A stretch of 64,000 nucleotides of DNA from an uncultured Halieaceae bacterium (GCA_938074045.1 CALJGI010000038.1:1-64000); one strand, 5' to 3'. Positions 24,484 through 34,557 are shown, counted from the first letter of the stretch. Numbers and translations are program-made. The notes: generated by a model not told the origin, from the letters alone.

Positions 24484-25731
24484 ATGAAAAACAAATTCGG
24501 GCAGGCACGCCAAAAGTACCTGCGACGCCATGCGGAAGCTGAAATTCATGAATTGGTGGGTCTCCCTCCGGAGGCATGCTGGGACCATACTCTGGTCATT
24601 CCAGCCTACAGGGAGTCACCGGATTTACTGCAGGAACTGGCCCACACCCCCACGGGCGGCGACACGCTGCTGATTATTCTGGTGGTGAACCGACCGCACC
24701 CCGGCTCAGCGCCGACCGACAATGACCCACTGCTCACGGTAGCCAATAGCCACCCCTGTAGCTGGCAATCCACAAGCGGTGTCCTTGCGATCCTGCGCCT
24801 GTCGGACAAGATTGACCTGATGTTGGTTGACCGCAGCCGACTTGGCGCACCGCTGCGCAAAAACCAGGGCGTTGGTCACGCCCGGAAAATTGGCGCGGAC
24901 CTGGCCGCCGCACTCATTGACAGTTCTCGCCTGCCCGGACCCTGGATTCACTGCACCGATGCAGATACAAGTCTGCCCGCAGACTATTTTGATAGAGCCA
25001 ACACCCTGGACGACATATCCTGCGCCGCGCTGGTACACCCCTTCGAACACCGCGGTATCAATGGCACCATACCCCAGCTTCCTACTCGGATATACGAAAC
25101 CTGGATCAGGCATTATCCAGCCGAGCTCAGTGCAGCGGGTTCGCCATACGCCTACCACACCCTCGGTAGCTGCCTGTCCGTAAACGTTGCCTACTACTGC
25201 GCGGTGCGCGGTTTTCCCAAGCGCTCGGCGGCAGAGGATTTTTACATACTGAATAAACTGGCCAAGGTGGGGGACGTCGCGCTGACACAGGGTAAACCGC
25301 TTCATATTACCGAACGCCTGTCGGACCGAGTGCCATTTGGCACCGGTCCCGCTGTCCGCAAACTCGCCTCGCTGGAGGACCCCGCGGCGGAGCCTCTGTT
25401 CTATCATCCGGATAGCTACCGGGCGCTGTCACTCTGGTTGCAAAGCTGGCCCGATATCTACGCCCTGAACAAGGTACCAAACCACGACGAACTCATCGAC
25501 TGTCTGCGCGACAATACCTGTGCTGCAGAAGATGAGTTGGGCTTGCTGTCAGCGCAGGCAGCGGCGGTACTGGAACAATTGCGCACTGCTCCGGCCATTG
25601 CCCACGCCTTCCGACAGAGCTCAGACTACAAGGGCTTTGAGCGCCACCTGCACACCTGGTTTGACGGCTTTCGAACCCTGAAATTTATCCGGCAGATAAA
25701 ACGACCCCGGGTGAGCTACCGGGATTTGTAG
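24484..25731 (+). CDS. GT2-like glycosyltransferase-fold protein
   Basis: A 415-residue protein with a GT-A look. It has TLVIPAYRESPDLLQELA near residue 35 (the family-2 opening strand), a DADTSLPADYF block near 160 as the DxD nucleotide-sugar motif, and a later RSAAEDFYILNKLAKVG with the ED pair typical of GT2 catalytic bases. The part from 280 onwards is helical and of no recognised family. No membrane segments are evident, so it is probably cytosolic. It starts directly after the miaE stop and converges on aceF with 2 bp between the stops. A link to tRNA modification or to a glycan is not established; the acceptor is unknown. Confidence 0.65.
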   Translation: MKNKFGQARQKYLRRHAEAEIHELVGLPPEACWDHTLVIPAYRESPDLLQELAHTPTGGDTLLIILVVNRPHPGSAPTDNDPLLTVANSHPCSWQSTSGVLAILRLSDKIDLMLVDRSRLGAPLRKNQGVGHARKIGADLAAALIDSSRLPGPWIHCTDADTSLPADYFDRANTLDDISCAALVHPFEHRGINGTIPQLPTRIYETWIRHYPAELSAAGSPYAYHTLGSCLSVNVAYYCAVRGFPKRSAAEDFYILNKLAKVGDVALTQGKPLHITERLSDRVPFGTGPAVRKLASLEDPAAEPLFYHPDSYRALSLWLQSWPDIYALNKVPNHDELIDCLRDNTCAAEDELGLLSAQAAAVLEQLRTAPAIAHAFRQSSDYKGFERHLHTWFDGFRTLKFIRQIKRPRVSYRDL

Positions 25732-25733
25732 CG

Positions 25734-27422
25734 CTACAGCAACAGGCGTCGAATGTCCCCAAGACTGCTGACAATCTCCGTCAGGAATGCACCACCGTCT
25801 GCCCCATTGATAACCCGATGGTCATAGGAGAGAGACACGGGCAACATTTTACGGGGGACAAATTCGCTGCCGTTCCACTCGGGACGCACCGCCAATTTTG
25901 ATACACCCAGAATCGCGACCTCGGGTGCATTGACGATGGGGGTGAATCCCCGCCCGCCAATACTGCCCAGGCTGGAAATGGTGAATCCACCGCCCTGCAT
26001 ATCATCCGGCCGCAACTTGCGAGCCTTGGCTTTGGCCGCCAGCTCAGCTACTTCCTCCGCCAGCGCCCACAGCGATTTGCCGGCAACATCGCGAATAACC
26101 GGCACCACCAGTCCTGCTTCCGTAGCCACAGCCATGCCGATATTGATGTAACCCTTGCTGATGAGCTGCTGACCATCCGCCGTCACCGAACTGTTAACCA
26201 CAGGGTGATTGGCGAGGGCAACTGCAGCCGCCTTCATCAAAAAGGGTACCGGGGTCAGTTTCACACCACGGCGCTCACCTTCAGCTTTCATGCTGGCGCG
26301 AAAATCTTCAAGGTCGGTGACATCGGCATCATCAAACTGCGTGACGTGCGGCACGTTAAGCCAACTGCGCTGCATATTGGTCGCAGTCAGTTTGTGCAGG
26401 CGGGATCGATCTTCAACCTCGACGGGACCGAACTGGCTGTGATCAATATCTGCTATTTCCGGCAGACCAACCGCTCCAGTTGGGGCGGCGGCGGGCTGGG
26501 TCAAGGCCGACTTGACGTGGGCCTGAATGTCTTCCTTGAGTATCCGTCCACGGGGTCCGCTACCGGTCACTTTGGCCAGATCAACACCGAACTCGCGCGC
26601 TGTTTTTCTTACGGCAGGACCCGCATACACAAGGTCCTCCGCAAACAACGGTGCAACGGCAGCCGTCTGTGGCGGCAAGGCCTGATGCCTGAGCTGACCT
26701 GTCTCGGTGCCACTTTCCGGGACACCGGGCGTCGCCGGTGCCGGGGTAGCGACTGTCGGTTCAACCGGTGTCGGTGTGGTTGGCGGAGTGGGAACCACAG
26801 AAACTGTTTCACTGGCGACGGCGCCTGCCAGCTTCAGAATAAGATCGCCTTCCTGAACTGATGCACCCTCTTCAACCAGCAATTCGAGTACCTGCCCGGA
26901 AGCCGGTGCCGGAACCTCCATCGAGGCCTTGTCGGATTCCAACACAATCAGCGAGTCACCCTTCGCCACCGTATCACCCACTGCAACGCAGAGCTCTATC
27001 ACCTCCACCGATTCAGAGCCACCGAGATCCGGTACCGGCACGGATACTTCGGCCGGGGCAGCCTGCGGCGCCGCCGATGTTTCCACATTAACAGGACTGG
27101 CCTCAGCAACCGGCTCCGGCGCCGCTGCCACGGCTTCAGCAACGACCTCGGGTTCCTGTTCCTGATCACCAGTGCCAGCGGCATCAGCGGTTTCCAGAAC
27201 AATCACCGCTGTTCCCTCGCCTACCGTATCGCCCTCGGCGACCAGAACTTCAGCCACAGTCCCCCCGTGGGTAGAAGGTACCTCCATGGATGCCTTGTCG
27301 GATTCCAGTACCACCAGCGCCTGTTCAGGCTCTATGATGTCGCCGGGCGCAACGCATAGCTCGATGACTTCCACATCCTCGGCGCCGCCAATGTCCGGGA
27401 CTGCGATCGTGAGCCGGGCCAT
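25734..27422 (-). CDS. aceF: Pyruvate dehydrogenase E2, dihydrolipoamide acetyltransferase
   Basis: A 562-residue E2 with two N-terminal lipoyl domains. Each carries ESDKASMEVP with the lipoylated lysine, near residues 43 and 163. Flexible Ala/Pro/Glu-rich linkers follow (residues ~80-115 and 200-260), then a peripheral-subunit-binding domain (GPAVRKTAREFGVDLAKV...GPRGRILKEDI, ~270-310), then the catalytic domain ending with SLSYDHRVINGADGG, the HxxxDG active site. Two lipoyl domains are between the E. coli (three) and mitochondrial (one or two) forms. ATG overlaps the aceE stop by 1 nt (TAATG). No lpd gene follows; the next gene converges on it. Confidence 0.96.
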   Translation of the reverse strand: MARLTIAVPDIGGAEDVEVIELCVAPGDIIEPEQALVVLESDKASMEVPSTHGGTVAEVLVAEGDTVGEGTAVIVLETADAAGTGDQEQEPEVVAEAVAAAPEPVAEASPVNVETSAAPQAAPAEVSVPVPDLGGSESVEVIELCVAVGDTVAKGDSLIVLESDKASMEVPAPASGQVLELLVEEGASVQEGDLILKLAGAVASETVSVVPTPPTTPTPVEPTVATPAPATPGVPESGTETGQLRHQALPPQTAAVAPLFAEDLVYAGPAVRKTAREFGVDLAKVTGSGPRGRILKEDIQAHVKSALTQPAAAPTGAVGLPEIADIDHSQFGPVEVEDRSRLHKLTATNMQRSWLNVPHVTQFDDADVTDLEDFRASMKAEGERRGVKLTPVPFLMKAAAVALANHPVVNSSVTADGQQLISKGYINIGMAVATEAGLVVPVIRDVAGKSLWALAEEVAELAAKAKARKLRPDDMQGGGFTISSLGSIGGRGFTPIVNAPEVAILGVSKLAVRPEWNGSEFVPRKMLPVSLSYDHRVINGADGGAFLTEIVSSLGDIRRLLL

Positions 27423-30073
27423 TACTGCGTCACCGGGTCGAGTTTGTCGGGTGATATCCCGAGTTTTTTGATAGCGGCATTGACCATGGCAGCATCGACC
27501 TCCCCTTCATCCGCCAGCGCTTTCAGCGCTGCCAGCACAATGAACTCTCTACTCACCTCAAAAAACTGGCGCAATTTGTGGCGTGTGTCGCTGCGACCAT
27601 AACCATCCGTGCCCAACACCACATAACGCTGAGGCACCTGGGATCGCAGCTGGTCAAAGGACAGCTGCATGTAATCGCTGGCAGCCACTACCGGTCCCGA
27701 GCGGCCAGTCAATAGCCCGGTCAGGTAGGATTGCCGCGGTTTTGCGTCAGGATGCAGGGTATTCCAGCGGGCCACACTGCGCCCGTCTCGATACAGCTCA
27801 TTAGTGCTGGTGACACTCCAGATGTCCGCGGCGATGTCAAAATCAGCCTCCAGAATCTCCGCCGCTGCTTCCACCTCGCGCAGGATGGTGCCGGAACCCA
27901 GCAGCTGGATACGCAGTTGCTTGTCCCTGACACGGGCTTCACGCAGCAGATACATGCCCCGCACGATGCCCTCTTCCACCCCTACAGGCATTTCCGGCTG
28001 CTGGTAGTTTTCGTTCATCACTGTAATGTAGTAGAACTTGTTTTCCTTCTCTGCATACATCCGCCGCAGACCGTCCTGAATGATCACCGCCAATTCGTAG
28101 GCGTATGTCGGGTCGTAACTCACACAATTGGGAATCATGGCCGCCATCAAATGACTGTGGCCATCCTGATGTTGCAGGCCCTCCCCGTTCAGGGTTGTGC
28201 GACCGGCGGTGCCTCCAATCAGGAAGCCCCGGGCCTGACTGTCACCGGCCGCCCAGGCGAGATCGCCAATGCGCTGAAAGCCGAACATGGAGTAATAAAT
28301 GTAGAAGGGAACCATCGGGTAACCGCTGGTGCTGTAGGAGGTCGCCGCGGCCAGCCAGGCGGAGAAAGCCCCCGCCTCGTTGATGCCCTCTTCCAGAATC
28401 TGTCCCTGCTTGTCTTCCCGGTAAAACATCATCTGACCGGAATCATGGGGCGTGTACTTCTGCCCGGCGGAGGTATATATCCCCAGTTGCCTGAACATGC
28501 CCTCCATCCCGAAGGTTCGCGCCTCGTCGGGGACGATAGGGACCACCCGCTGACCTATTTCCTTGTCTTTTACCAGCGTGGAGAGCAGCCGCACAAAGGA
28601 CATGGTGGTGGATATTTCACGCTTGCCACTGCCTTTCAGCTGCGACTTGAAGGCATCCAGCGCAGGTGTGGGCAGCGCCTCAAAGTCACTGGGACGATAG
28701 GGAATGGGGCCACCCAACTGCTCGCGTCGGGAACGCATGTAGCGCATTTCCGGGCTGTCCGGCGACGGCCGATAATAGGGGACATTTTCGAGTTCAGCAT
28801 CACTGATGGGCACACCAAAACGATCGCGGAAAGCCCGCAGGCTGTCCATATCCAGCTTTTTCAGAGAATGCGTTTCGTTGTTCGCCTCCCCCGCTTCACC
28901 GGTACCATACCCTTTAACGGTCATCGCCAGGATAACAGTGGGCTTGCCTGTGTTGTTAACGGCAGCCTCATAGGCGGCGTACACTTTATACGGGTCATGA
29001 CCACCACGATTAAGGTACATAATGTCATCGTCAGAAAGATGTTCTACCAGCTCGAGCAACTCAGGATATTTACCGAAGAAATGTTCCCGGGTATAAGCGC
29101 CACCGTTGTACTTGTAGTTCTGTAATTCGCCGTCACACACCTCGTCCATACGCTTTTGCAACAGGCCTGTCTTATCCTTTTCCAGAAGCGGGTCCCACAA
29201 TCGCCCCCAGATGACTTTGATGACATCCCAGCCGGCACCCCTGAAGACACCTTCCAATTCCTGGATGATTTTGCCATTACCGCGCACCGGCCCATCCAGC
29301 CGCTGCAGGTTGCAGTTCACCACGAAGGTCAAATTGGATAAGTGCTCACGCCCCGCCAGCGAAATGGCGCCCAGGGATTCCGGTTCATCACACTCACCAT
29401 CGCCCATAAAGCACCAGATCTGTCGATCACCGTGATCCACAAGGCCTCGACTCTGCTGATACTTCATCACGTGCGCCTGGTAGATGGCCTGAATAGGACC
29501 CAGTCCCATGGACACCGTGGGAAACTGCCAGTAATCCGGCATCAGCCAGGGGTGGGGATAGCTGGATAGTCCGCCGCCATCTACCTCGCGGCGAAAGTTA
29601 TCCAGGTGCTCTTCGCTCAGGCGACCCTCCAGATAGGAGCGGGCATACATACCGGGAGCGCTGTGACCCTGATAAAACACGAGGTCACCCAGCTGGTCGT
29701 TTTCGTAACCGCGGAAGAAATAGTTGTAGCCAATGTCATACAGCGTGGCGCTGGATGAAAAGCTGGAGATATGGCCGCCCAGCGCATCGTCGTTGTCATT
29801 GGCCCGCATCACCATGGCAAGCGCATTCCACCGTACCAGGGAACGAATTCTGCGCTCCATAAACAAATCCCCCGGCATCCGTTTTTCGGCGGTGGGTGGA
29901 ATCGTATTGCGAAACGGAGTGGTGATAGCCGCGGGCATCTCTGCACCCCGATCGGTCGCGTGTTCAGCCAGTTGCTGTAACAGGAATCCAGCCCGTTCGG
30001 GGCCGGCGTCGCGCAATACCCCCTCCAACGCGTCCAACCATTCCCGGGTTTCCGTTGGATCCAGATCTTGCAT
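27422..30073 (-). CDS. aceE: Pyruvate dehydrogenase E1, homodimeric type
   Basis: An 883-residue single-chain E1 of the gammaproteobacterial type. The thiamine-diphosphate motif is GDGECDEPESLGAIS with the closing VVNCNLQRLDGPVRGN (~230-275), and the transketolase-like pyrimidine and C-terminal domains follow (GRTTLNGEGLQHQDGHSHL). The start at 30073 (MQDLDPTETREWLDALEG) is preferred over the ATG 4 codons earlier: GGAG lies 6 nt before it, and the sequence then aligns with E. coli AceE. It decarboxylates pyruvate and acetylates E2. Its own promoter is predicted at 30122-30150. No pdhR-like gene or clear PdhR box is present upstream. Confidence 0.97.
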   Translation of the reverse strand: MQDLDPTETREWLDALEGVLRDAGPERAGFLLQQLAEHATDRGAEMPAAITTPFRNTIPPTAEKRMPGDLFMERRIRSLVRWNALAMVMRANDNDDALGGHISSFSSSATLYDIGYNYFFRGYENDQLGDLVFYQGHSAPGMYARSYLEGRLSEEHLDNFRREVDGGGLSSYPHPWLMPDYWQFPTVSMGLGPIQAIYQAHVMKYQQSRGLVDHGDRQIWCFMGDGECDEPESLGAISLAGREHLSNLTFVVNCNLQRLDGPVRGNGKIIQELEGVFRGAGWDVIKVIWGRLWDPLLEKDKTGLLQKRMDEVCDGELQNYKYNGGAYTREHFFGKYPELLELVEHLSDDDIMYLNRGGHDPYKVYAAYEAAVNNTGKPTVILAMTVKGYGTGEAGEANNETHSLKKLDMDSLRAFRDRFGVPISDAELENVPYYRPSPDSPEMRYMRSRREQLGGPIPYRPSDFEALPTPALDAFKSQLKGSGKREISTTMSFVRLLSTLVKDKEIGQRVVPIVPDEARTFGMEGMFRQLGIYTSAGQKYTPHDSGQMMFYREDKQGQILEEGINEAGAFSAWLAAATSYSTSGYPMVPFYIYYSMFGFQRIGDLAWAAGDSQARGFLIGGTAGRTTLNGEGLQHQDGHSHLMAAMIPNCVSYDPTYAYELAVIIQDGLRRMYAEKENKFYYITVMNENYQQPEMPVGVEEGIVRGMYLLREARVRDKQLRIQLLGSGTILREVEAAAEILEADFDIAADIWSVTSTNELYRDGRSVARWNTLHPDAKPRQSYLTGLLTGRSGPVVAASDYMQLSFDQLRSQVPQRYVVLGTDGYGRSDTRHKLRQFFEVSREFIVLAALKALADEGEVDAAMVNAAIKKLGISPDKLDPVTQ

Positions 30074-30121
30074 CAAATACTCCATTTGCCACGCGGCGCT
30101 GTGTTCTTGCAGGGGGCGCTT

Positions 30122-30150
30122 ATTGTAGGCGCAATGCTCCTATTGGGCAA
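30122..30150 (-). promoter_or_regulatory. Sigma70-like promoter of aceEF
   Basis: On the minus strand TTGCCC (30150-30145), a 17-bp spacer and TACAAT (30127-30122). The -10 box matches five of six consensus positions. The start is predicted near 30115, about 40 nt ahead of the aceE ATG. A very AT-rich stretch (30160-30250), including a repeated GATCAT...GATCAT, lies just upstream and could act as an UP element or regulator site. Confidence 0.55.
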
Positions 30151-30336
30151 ATTTCAATAGATCATTTGATTAGATCATATTAAATAATATATATAAAACA
30201 ATAATATACAGATTTTCTCCCGGTGAATGCAGTGTATATATTCGATTAATGAAACGATCATGAACACCGCTTTGGCGGCGCAGACACAGCCATTCTCCCC
30301 CACTCCATGACGGATCAGGGGACAGCCGGGCTGTAA

Positions 30337-33213
30337 TCAGTGCAGGAGGTAACTGGGGAGAGAGGCCTTCAGAGCCTCATAGTCGGAAACGGATTCCAGA
30401 CCCGAGCTCAATTGTCGGGTCTGTTCATCACTGGCAAATCGACCCGCTGTGTACAGCAGCACGCTGCGCGGATTATCGATGTGGCTGGTGCGGAAGTACG
30501 CCAGCCACTCATCCAGATCGATGGCCTTAATGGCGGCAATCAGGTTTTCACGACTATCAAACTGGTAGCGCTGCCTGGTGATGTCACGCCAATAGCGGCC
30601 AGCCTGCTCGAACAGATTTTTGGGGTTCTGCTCCAGATCCAGAATCAGGGCATCGCGATGGCGGTTGTATACCTCGGTTGTAATACGCCCGGGGGCGGCC
30701 ATGCCCATGATAAATGCCTCCACATCTGCCACCAATTGCAGTGGATCAGTCGAAGCTGACTGCACGACAAACACGGTTCCAGGCACATCGCGCATGGAAT
30801 AGGGAGAGGCAAATACAATATAACCACGCTGCTTATCGGTGCGCACTTCCTCAAAAAAATCGCTCTGTAATATCTGACCTGTCAGCGACGCCAGCGCCCG
30901 CTCGCGCCAGCTGTTGTCTGCTCCCTGAAAATATTGCAGCACCACCGCATCTTCATGATCGACATTGTCTGCATAAACGTACCGCTGTCCCGCCATCAGT
31001 TTCATGACCTCCAAGCGCGGTACTGCCGGGGCATCATCAACGGGCAACATGTCAGCAAGAAGTCCCCGCAATCGCGTCACATCAGCCCGGCTGTAGTTAC
31101 CGTAAACCAGAGCCTCGGCACTGGCCTCGGACCAGAATTGGCGGTGAAAACCCATCACATCCTCCAGCGTCAATGTTTCAGCCACCGCAGCCAGATCGGC
31201 CTCATCCCACTCGTGATGCTCAAACAGTTCGCGACTGTCGTCCAGCAACTGCGTATATGCCCTCGCCTTCTTGCTGTTGGCCAAGTCTCGTAACAAACGC
31301 TCGCGGATATCCGGGAAACGCTGGGCATTGAAGTCTCCGGCCTTGATCTGCTTGAGCACACGCTCCAGTAACACAAATTGCTTGTCGTTATAGCCGGTGA
31401 CGCTGAATGAAAACCCGCGAGCATGAGAAGAGAAGCTTGCACTCAGCCCCGCCAGGCTCGCCGGGTAAACAAACTCATTGACCGCATCGAAGACCATTCG
31501 CACGTATAGCTGACTGAGATTTTGCGCACGTTTGGAACCCGCCGCCGAGGGGGCACGCAGGTTCACATACAGCCCCCCTCGGGGCACATCGAACACATCA
31601 TCCTGGCGATACCAGATATCCAGCGCGGGCTCATCGACGACCAGCACGGGCACCGCGGACTGATCGACCGCACGCGGTCGCAGCTCAAGATCGGTGGCAA
31701 TAAATTCATTGGGTGCGGGCATGGTGAGCCGAGGATCGGGCTCAGCCTCGGTCAGCACCGCGATTTGCCCGGCATCCAGGTTGTGACGGCGGTAGGGCGT
31801 CTGGTAATAGGATGACTGAAGGTTGGTGTCCAGCCCTTTTGCCACCTCTACAATAAAAGCCTTTTCCGGCTGCATATGATCGAGCAATTCAACCAGTAAT
31901 TCGGGGCGGTAGTCTGACATCATATAGTCACCGCGTAATACATCTTGCGGGGCGTAGTACTGCATGCTGCTCGCCAGCCCGCGGACGTAGCTAGCGGGTG
32001 CCACCTCACCCCGAAAGCGGAATGCCTGCGCACCCAAATGCCCCTGTTCCTCATAGAGGTCACGGCGCGGTCCCTCACGCCGCACCAACTCGATCGCCTG
32101 GAACAGGCGGGACAAAACCAGCTCGCGCTGCTCGAATCCGAGCTGGGTAAGGCCGATAGAAATACTGATAAGCGCACCCCCGCGATAGCTCAGCCCGGCG
32201 CCGGCACCCAGCGAGTCAGCCAGCCCGTCTGCCTTGAGAATGGACAGCAGGCTGCCCTCGCCTTCGTGACCCAGAATACTACCGAGGTAGGTTTCTGGCT
32301 TGCTTTGATAGGCATCGCGATAATCCGGTATCGGGTAGAACACCTGCAATTGACGAACGTCGGCTTCGGGCTCAATGGAAACTCGCAGCGGCAGAGTGCC
32401 CGGGGCGAACAAGGGCTCGGCTATAGTTTCCAACTCGACATCACGGTTGGGAATACTGGAAAAACGCGGCGTAACGATCGCTTCCAGTTCATCCAGCGAT
32501 TCCCGACCGATCACACTGAGTGTCATGATGTTGGCGGAATACCAGCGCTCGTAAAACGCCAGTAAATCATCGCGCACCGTGGCCTGCTCGCGGTCCGCCA
32601 GGGTATCCAGATTGCCGACGCTGAAACGGGTCATGGGATGAGCGGGGTTGAATATTTCACGAAACACGTCGAGATTGCGCCTGGCATCGCCCTTGATTCC
32701 CATTTGGTACTCGGAATCCACGGCGTGTTTTTCCCGCTCCACATAGCCCTCGTCAAACAAGGGTGCGGTAAAGAACTGGGCAAATCGGTCCAGCGCCGGT
32801 TCCAGATGCGCATGGTCGATATCAAAAAAATAATTCGTGTGGGCGTAGGATGTATAGGCGTTACGAGAACCGCCGTGCTCACTGATATAGCGTTCATACT
32901 CGGAAGAATCCGGGTACTTCTCGGTACCCAGAAACAGCATGTGCTCCAGAAAATGCGGCAGCCCTTCCCGGTCCCGGGGACTGTCTCCCGAGCCCACGTT
33001 CACATCCAGTGACGCCGCTGCCTTGTCCGCATCAGGATCCGACACCAGCAGCACCCGCAGGCCATTGTCCAGGGTCAAATAGCGGTAGCTGTTCTCGTCG
33101 TTGGGACTCTTGGTCGGCTGCAAAACAGGTTGCCAGGTGGCGCAGGCACCTAACAGCAGGCAGCCGAGTGTCAGGCAAAGTCCACGCTTCACCAGTCCCG
33201 AAAAAGTCGTCAT
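30337..33213 (-). CDS. M16 family metallopeptidase lipoprotein (pitrilysin/insulinase-like)
   Basis: A 958-residue M16A peptidase. It starts with a lipoprotein signal (GLCLTLGCLLLGAC, Cys at ~23). The inverted zinc motif HFLEHMLFLGT (HxxEH) is near residue 86, with the distal glutamate in EREKHAVDSEYQM about 75 residues on. The C-terminal half is the inactive M16 repeat and includes KQRGYIVFAS. Size and layout are like E. coli Ptr (protease III), but it is lipid-anchored rather than freely periplasmic. It degrades peptides and small proteins in the cell envelope. ATG has GGAGA 5 nt upstream and follows the PerM-family stop without a gap. Confidence 0.93.
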   Translation of the reverse strand: MTTFSGLVKRGLCLTLGCLLLGACATWQPVLQPTKSPNDENSYRYLTLDNGLRVLLVSDPDADKAAASLDVNVGSGDSPRDREGLPHFLEHMLFLGTEKYPDSSEYERYISEHGGSRNAYTSYAHTNYFFDIDHAHLEPALDRFAQFFTAPLFDEGYVEREKHAVDSEYQMGIKGDARRNLDVFREIFNPAHPMTRFSVGNLDTLADREQATVRDDLLAFYERWYSANIMTLSVIGRESLDELEAIVTPRFSSIPNRDVELETIAEPLFAPGTLPLRVSIEPEADVRQLQVFYPIPDYRDAYQSKPETYLGSILGHEGEGSLLSILKADGLADSLGAGAGLSYRGGALISISIGLTQLGFEQRELVLSRLFQAIELVRREGPRRDLYEEQGHLGAQAFRFRGEVAPASYVRGLASSMQYYAPQDVLRGDYMMSDYRPELLVELLDHMQPEKAFIVEVAKGLDTNLQSSYYQTPYRRHNLDAGQIAVLTEAEPDPRLTMPAPNEFIATDLELRPRAVDQSAVPVLVVDEPALDIWYRQDDVFDVPRGGLYVNLRAPSAAGSKRAQNLSQLYVRMVFDAVNEFVYPASLAGLSASFSSHARGFSFSVTGYNDKQFVLLERVLKQIKAGDFNAQRFPDIRERLLRDLANSKKARAYTQLLDDSRELFEHHEWDEADLAAVAETLTLEDVMGFHRQFWSEASAEALVYGNYSRADVTRLRGLLADMLPVDDAPAVPRLEVMKLMAGQRYVYADNVDHEDAVVLQYFQGADNSWRERALASLTGQILQSDFFEEVRTDKQRGYIVFASPYSMRDVPGTVFVVQSASTDPLQLVADVEAFIMGMAAPGRITTEVYNRHRDALILDLEQNPKNLFEQAGRYWRDITRQRYQFDSRENLIAAIKAIDLDEWLAYFRTSHIDNPRSVLLYTAGRFASDEQTRQLSSGLESVSDYEALKASLPSYLLH

Positions 33214-34278
33214 TTATGTCTCCAGTGCTGTCTCTTGTCTAGGCCAGGCATTCAGAACGGCTTTAATCAGGGTCGCCAGCGGGATCGCAAAAAATACGCC
33301 CCAAAGACCCCACACGCCACCGAACAGAATGACCGCAAGTATTATGGCCACCGGATGCAGATCCACCGCGTCGGAAAACAAAAGGGGTACCAGCAGATTC
33401 CCATCCAATGCCTGTATCACCAGATAGACAAACAAAAGCGTAAGAAATTCCGAAGTCATGCCCCACTGGACCAGGGCAATCAACGCGACGGGAATGGTAA
33501 CGACTGTCGCACCGATGTAGGGGATCACCACGGAGAGGCCGACCAGCAGGGCCAGCAAGGCGGCATAATTGAGTCCCATGGCGGTAAATGCCAAATAACT
33601 GACGCCACCGACTATCAGGATTTCCAGCGCCTTGCCCCGGGCATAATTGGCGATCTGCTGATCCATTTCATTCCAGATGCGTGACAGCAACGGACGCTCT
33701 CGTGGCAAAAACCCCCCCGCCCATTGCTTGATCAGCTCTGCATCTTTCAGAAAAAAGAACACCAGAATGGGAACCAGCACGATATAGATCAGAATGGCGA
33801 GGAGATTGGGTATGCTGGCCAGCGACAGTGACAACAGGTACTGGCCCACCTGACCGGATTCTGCCACCACGGCGTCGAGCAACTCGGAAATCTGGGCCTC
33901 GCTGAATATCGTGGGATAGCGCTCCGGCAACACCTTGAGGTAGGTCTGCACCTTGGTCAGCATCTCTGGAATTTCACCCGCCAGATTGCTCATCTGCTTC
34001 CACGCCAGGGGCATAAAGATAAACAGAAACGCCAAAAACCCACCCATGAACAGCATGAAGGCGGTAGTTGCGGCGATACCCGGCGGTACCGACAGACGTT
34101 GTAAGCGCGTACTTACCCCCTGCATCAGGTAGGCGAGGATAAGGCTCGCTATGACTGGCGCCAGAATATTCCCGATCGTTATCACCACCAACAAACCAAT
34201 GACAATAATGACCAACAAGAGGATGGCTTCCTCGTGATGAAAATATCGATCGAACCACTTTTTGAAAATATCTAACAT
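33214..34278 (-). CDS. AI-2E family transporter / PerM-like membrane protein
   Basis: A 354-residue integral membrane protein with eight or so hydrophobic segments. It begins AILLLVIIVIGLLVVITIGNILAPVIASLILAYL and ends with the family block GNLLVPLLFSDAVDLHPVAIILAVILFGGVWGLWGVFFAIPLATLIKAVL. Family members export autoinducer-2 (TqsA) or sodium/protons, but most, including PerM, have no proven substrate. It sits directly before the M16 lipoprotein gene (stop to start adjacent) and 30 bp after the TusA-like gene. A functional link to the protease is not known. Confidence 0.88.
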   Translation of the reverse strand: MLDIFKKWFDRYFHHEEAILLLVIIVIGLLVVITIGNILAPVIASLILAYLMQGVSTRLQRLSVPPGIAATTAFMLFMGGFLAFLFIFMPLAWKQMSNLAGEIPEMLTKVQTYLKVLPERYPTIFSEAQISELLDAVVAESGQVGQYLLSLSLASIPNLLAILIYIVLVPILVFFFLKDAELIKQWAGGFLPRERPLLSRIWNEMDQQIANYARGKALEILIVGGVSYLAFTAMGLNYAALLALLVGLSVVIPYIGATVVTIPVALIALVQWGMTSEFLTLLFVYLVIQALDGNLLVPLLFSDAVDLHPVAIILAVILFGGVWGLWGVFFAIPLATLIKAVLNAWPRQETALET

Positions 34279-34308
34279 ACCTGGTTCCCGCTAGCGCCTG
34301 ACAGGTCG

Positions 34309-34557
34309 CTATTTCTTTTCCAGCACATAAACGAATTCTCCGCGTTCCTCAGCACTGTGCAACAGTTTATTGCCACTCTGTTCTGCCCACACCGCGAAAT
34401 CACGCACCGACCCGCGATCTGTTGCGTATACCCGCAGGCGGTCCCCGGATTCCAGTGTGCTCAGAGTCCGCTTGGCCTTGAGCAGCGGCAAGGGACAGCT
34501 CAGCCCCCGGGTATCGAGTTCCTGCGCTACCGGCTGAAGATTGATTTCACTGACCAA
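34309..34557 (-). CDS. TusA/SirA-family sulfur-carrier protein
   Basis: An 82-residue protein when started at TTG 34557 (GGAAG 9 nt upstream), which matches the usual family length of about 80. The open frame extends 25 codons upstream to another TTG, but that part looks non-family. The persulfide cysteine is in ELDTRGLSCPLPLLKAKRTL, the CPxP motif characteristic of TusA. Family proteins relay sulfur from cysteine desulfurase in tRNA thiolation or other pathways. Near perM-like genes this family often occurs as a non-tRNA TusA paralogue, so naming it tusA would be premature. Confidence 0.8.
   Translation of the reverse strand: MVSEINLQPVAQELDTRGLSCPLPLLKAKRTLSTLESGDRLRVYATDRGSVRDFAVWAEQSGNKLLHSAEERGEFVYVLEKK

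Noticed and set aside
30074..30336. PdhR box ahead of aceE
   Set aside because: No AATTGGT-n3-ACCAATT-like palindrome; only an AT-rich stretch and direct GATCAT repeats are seen.
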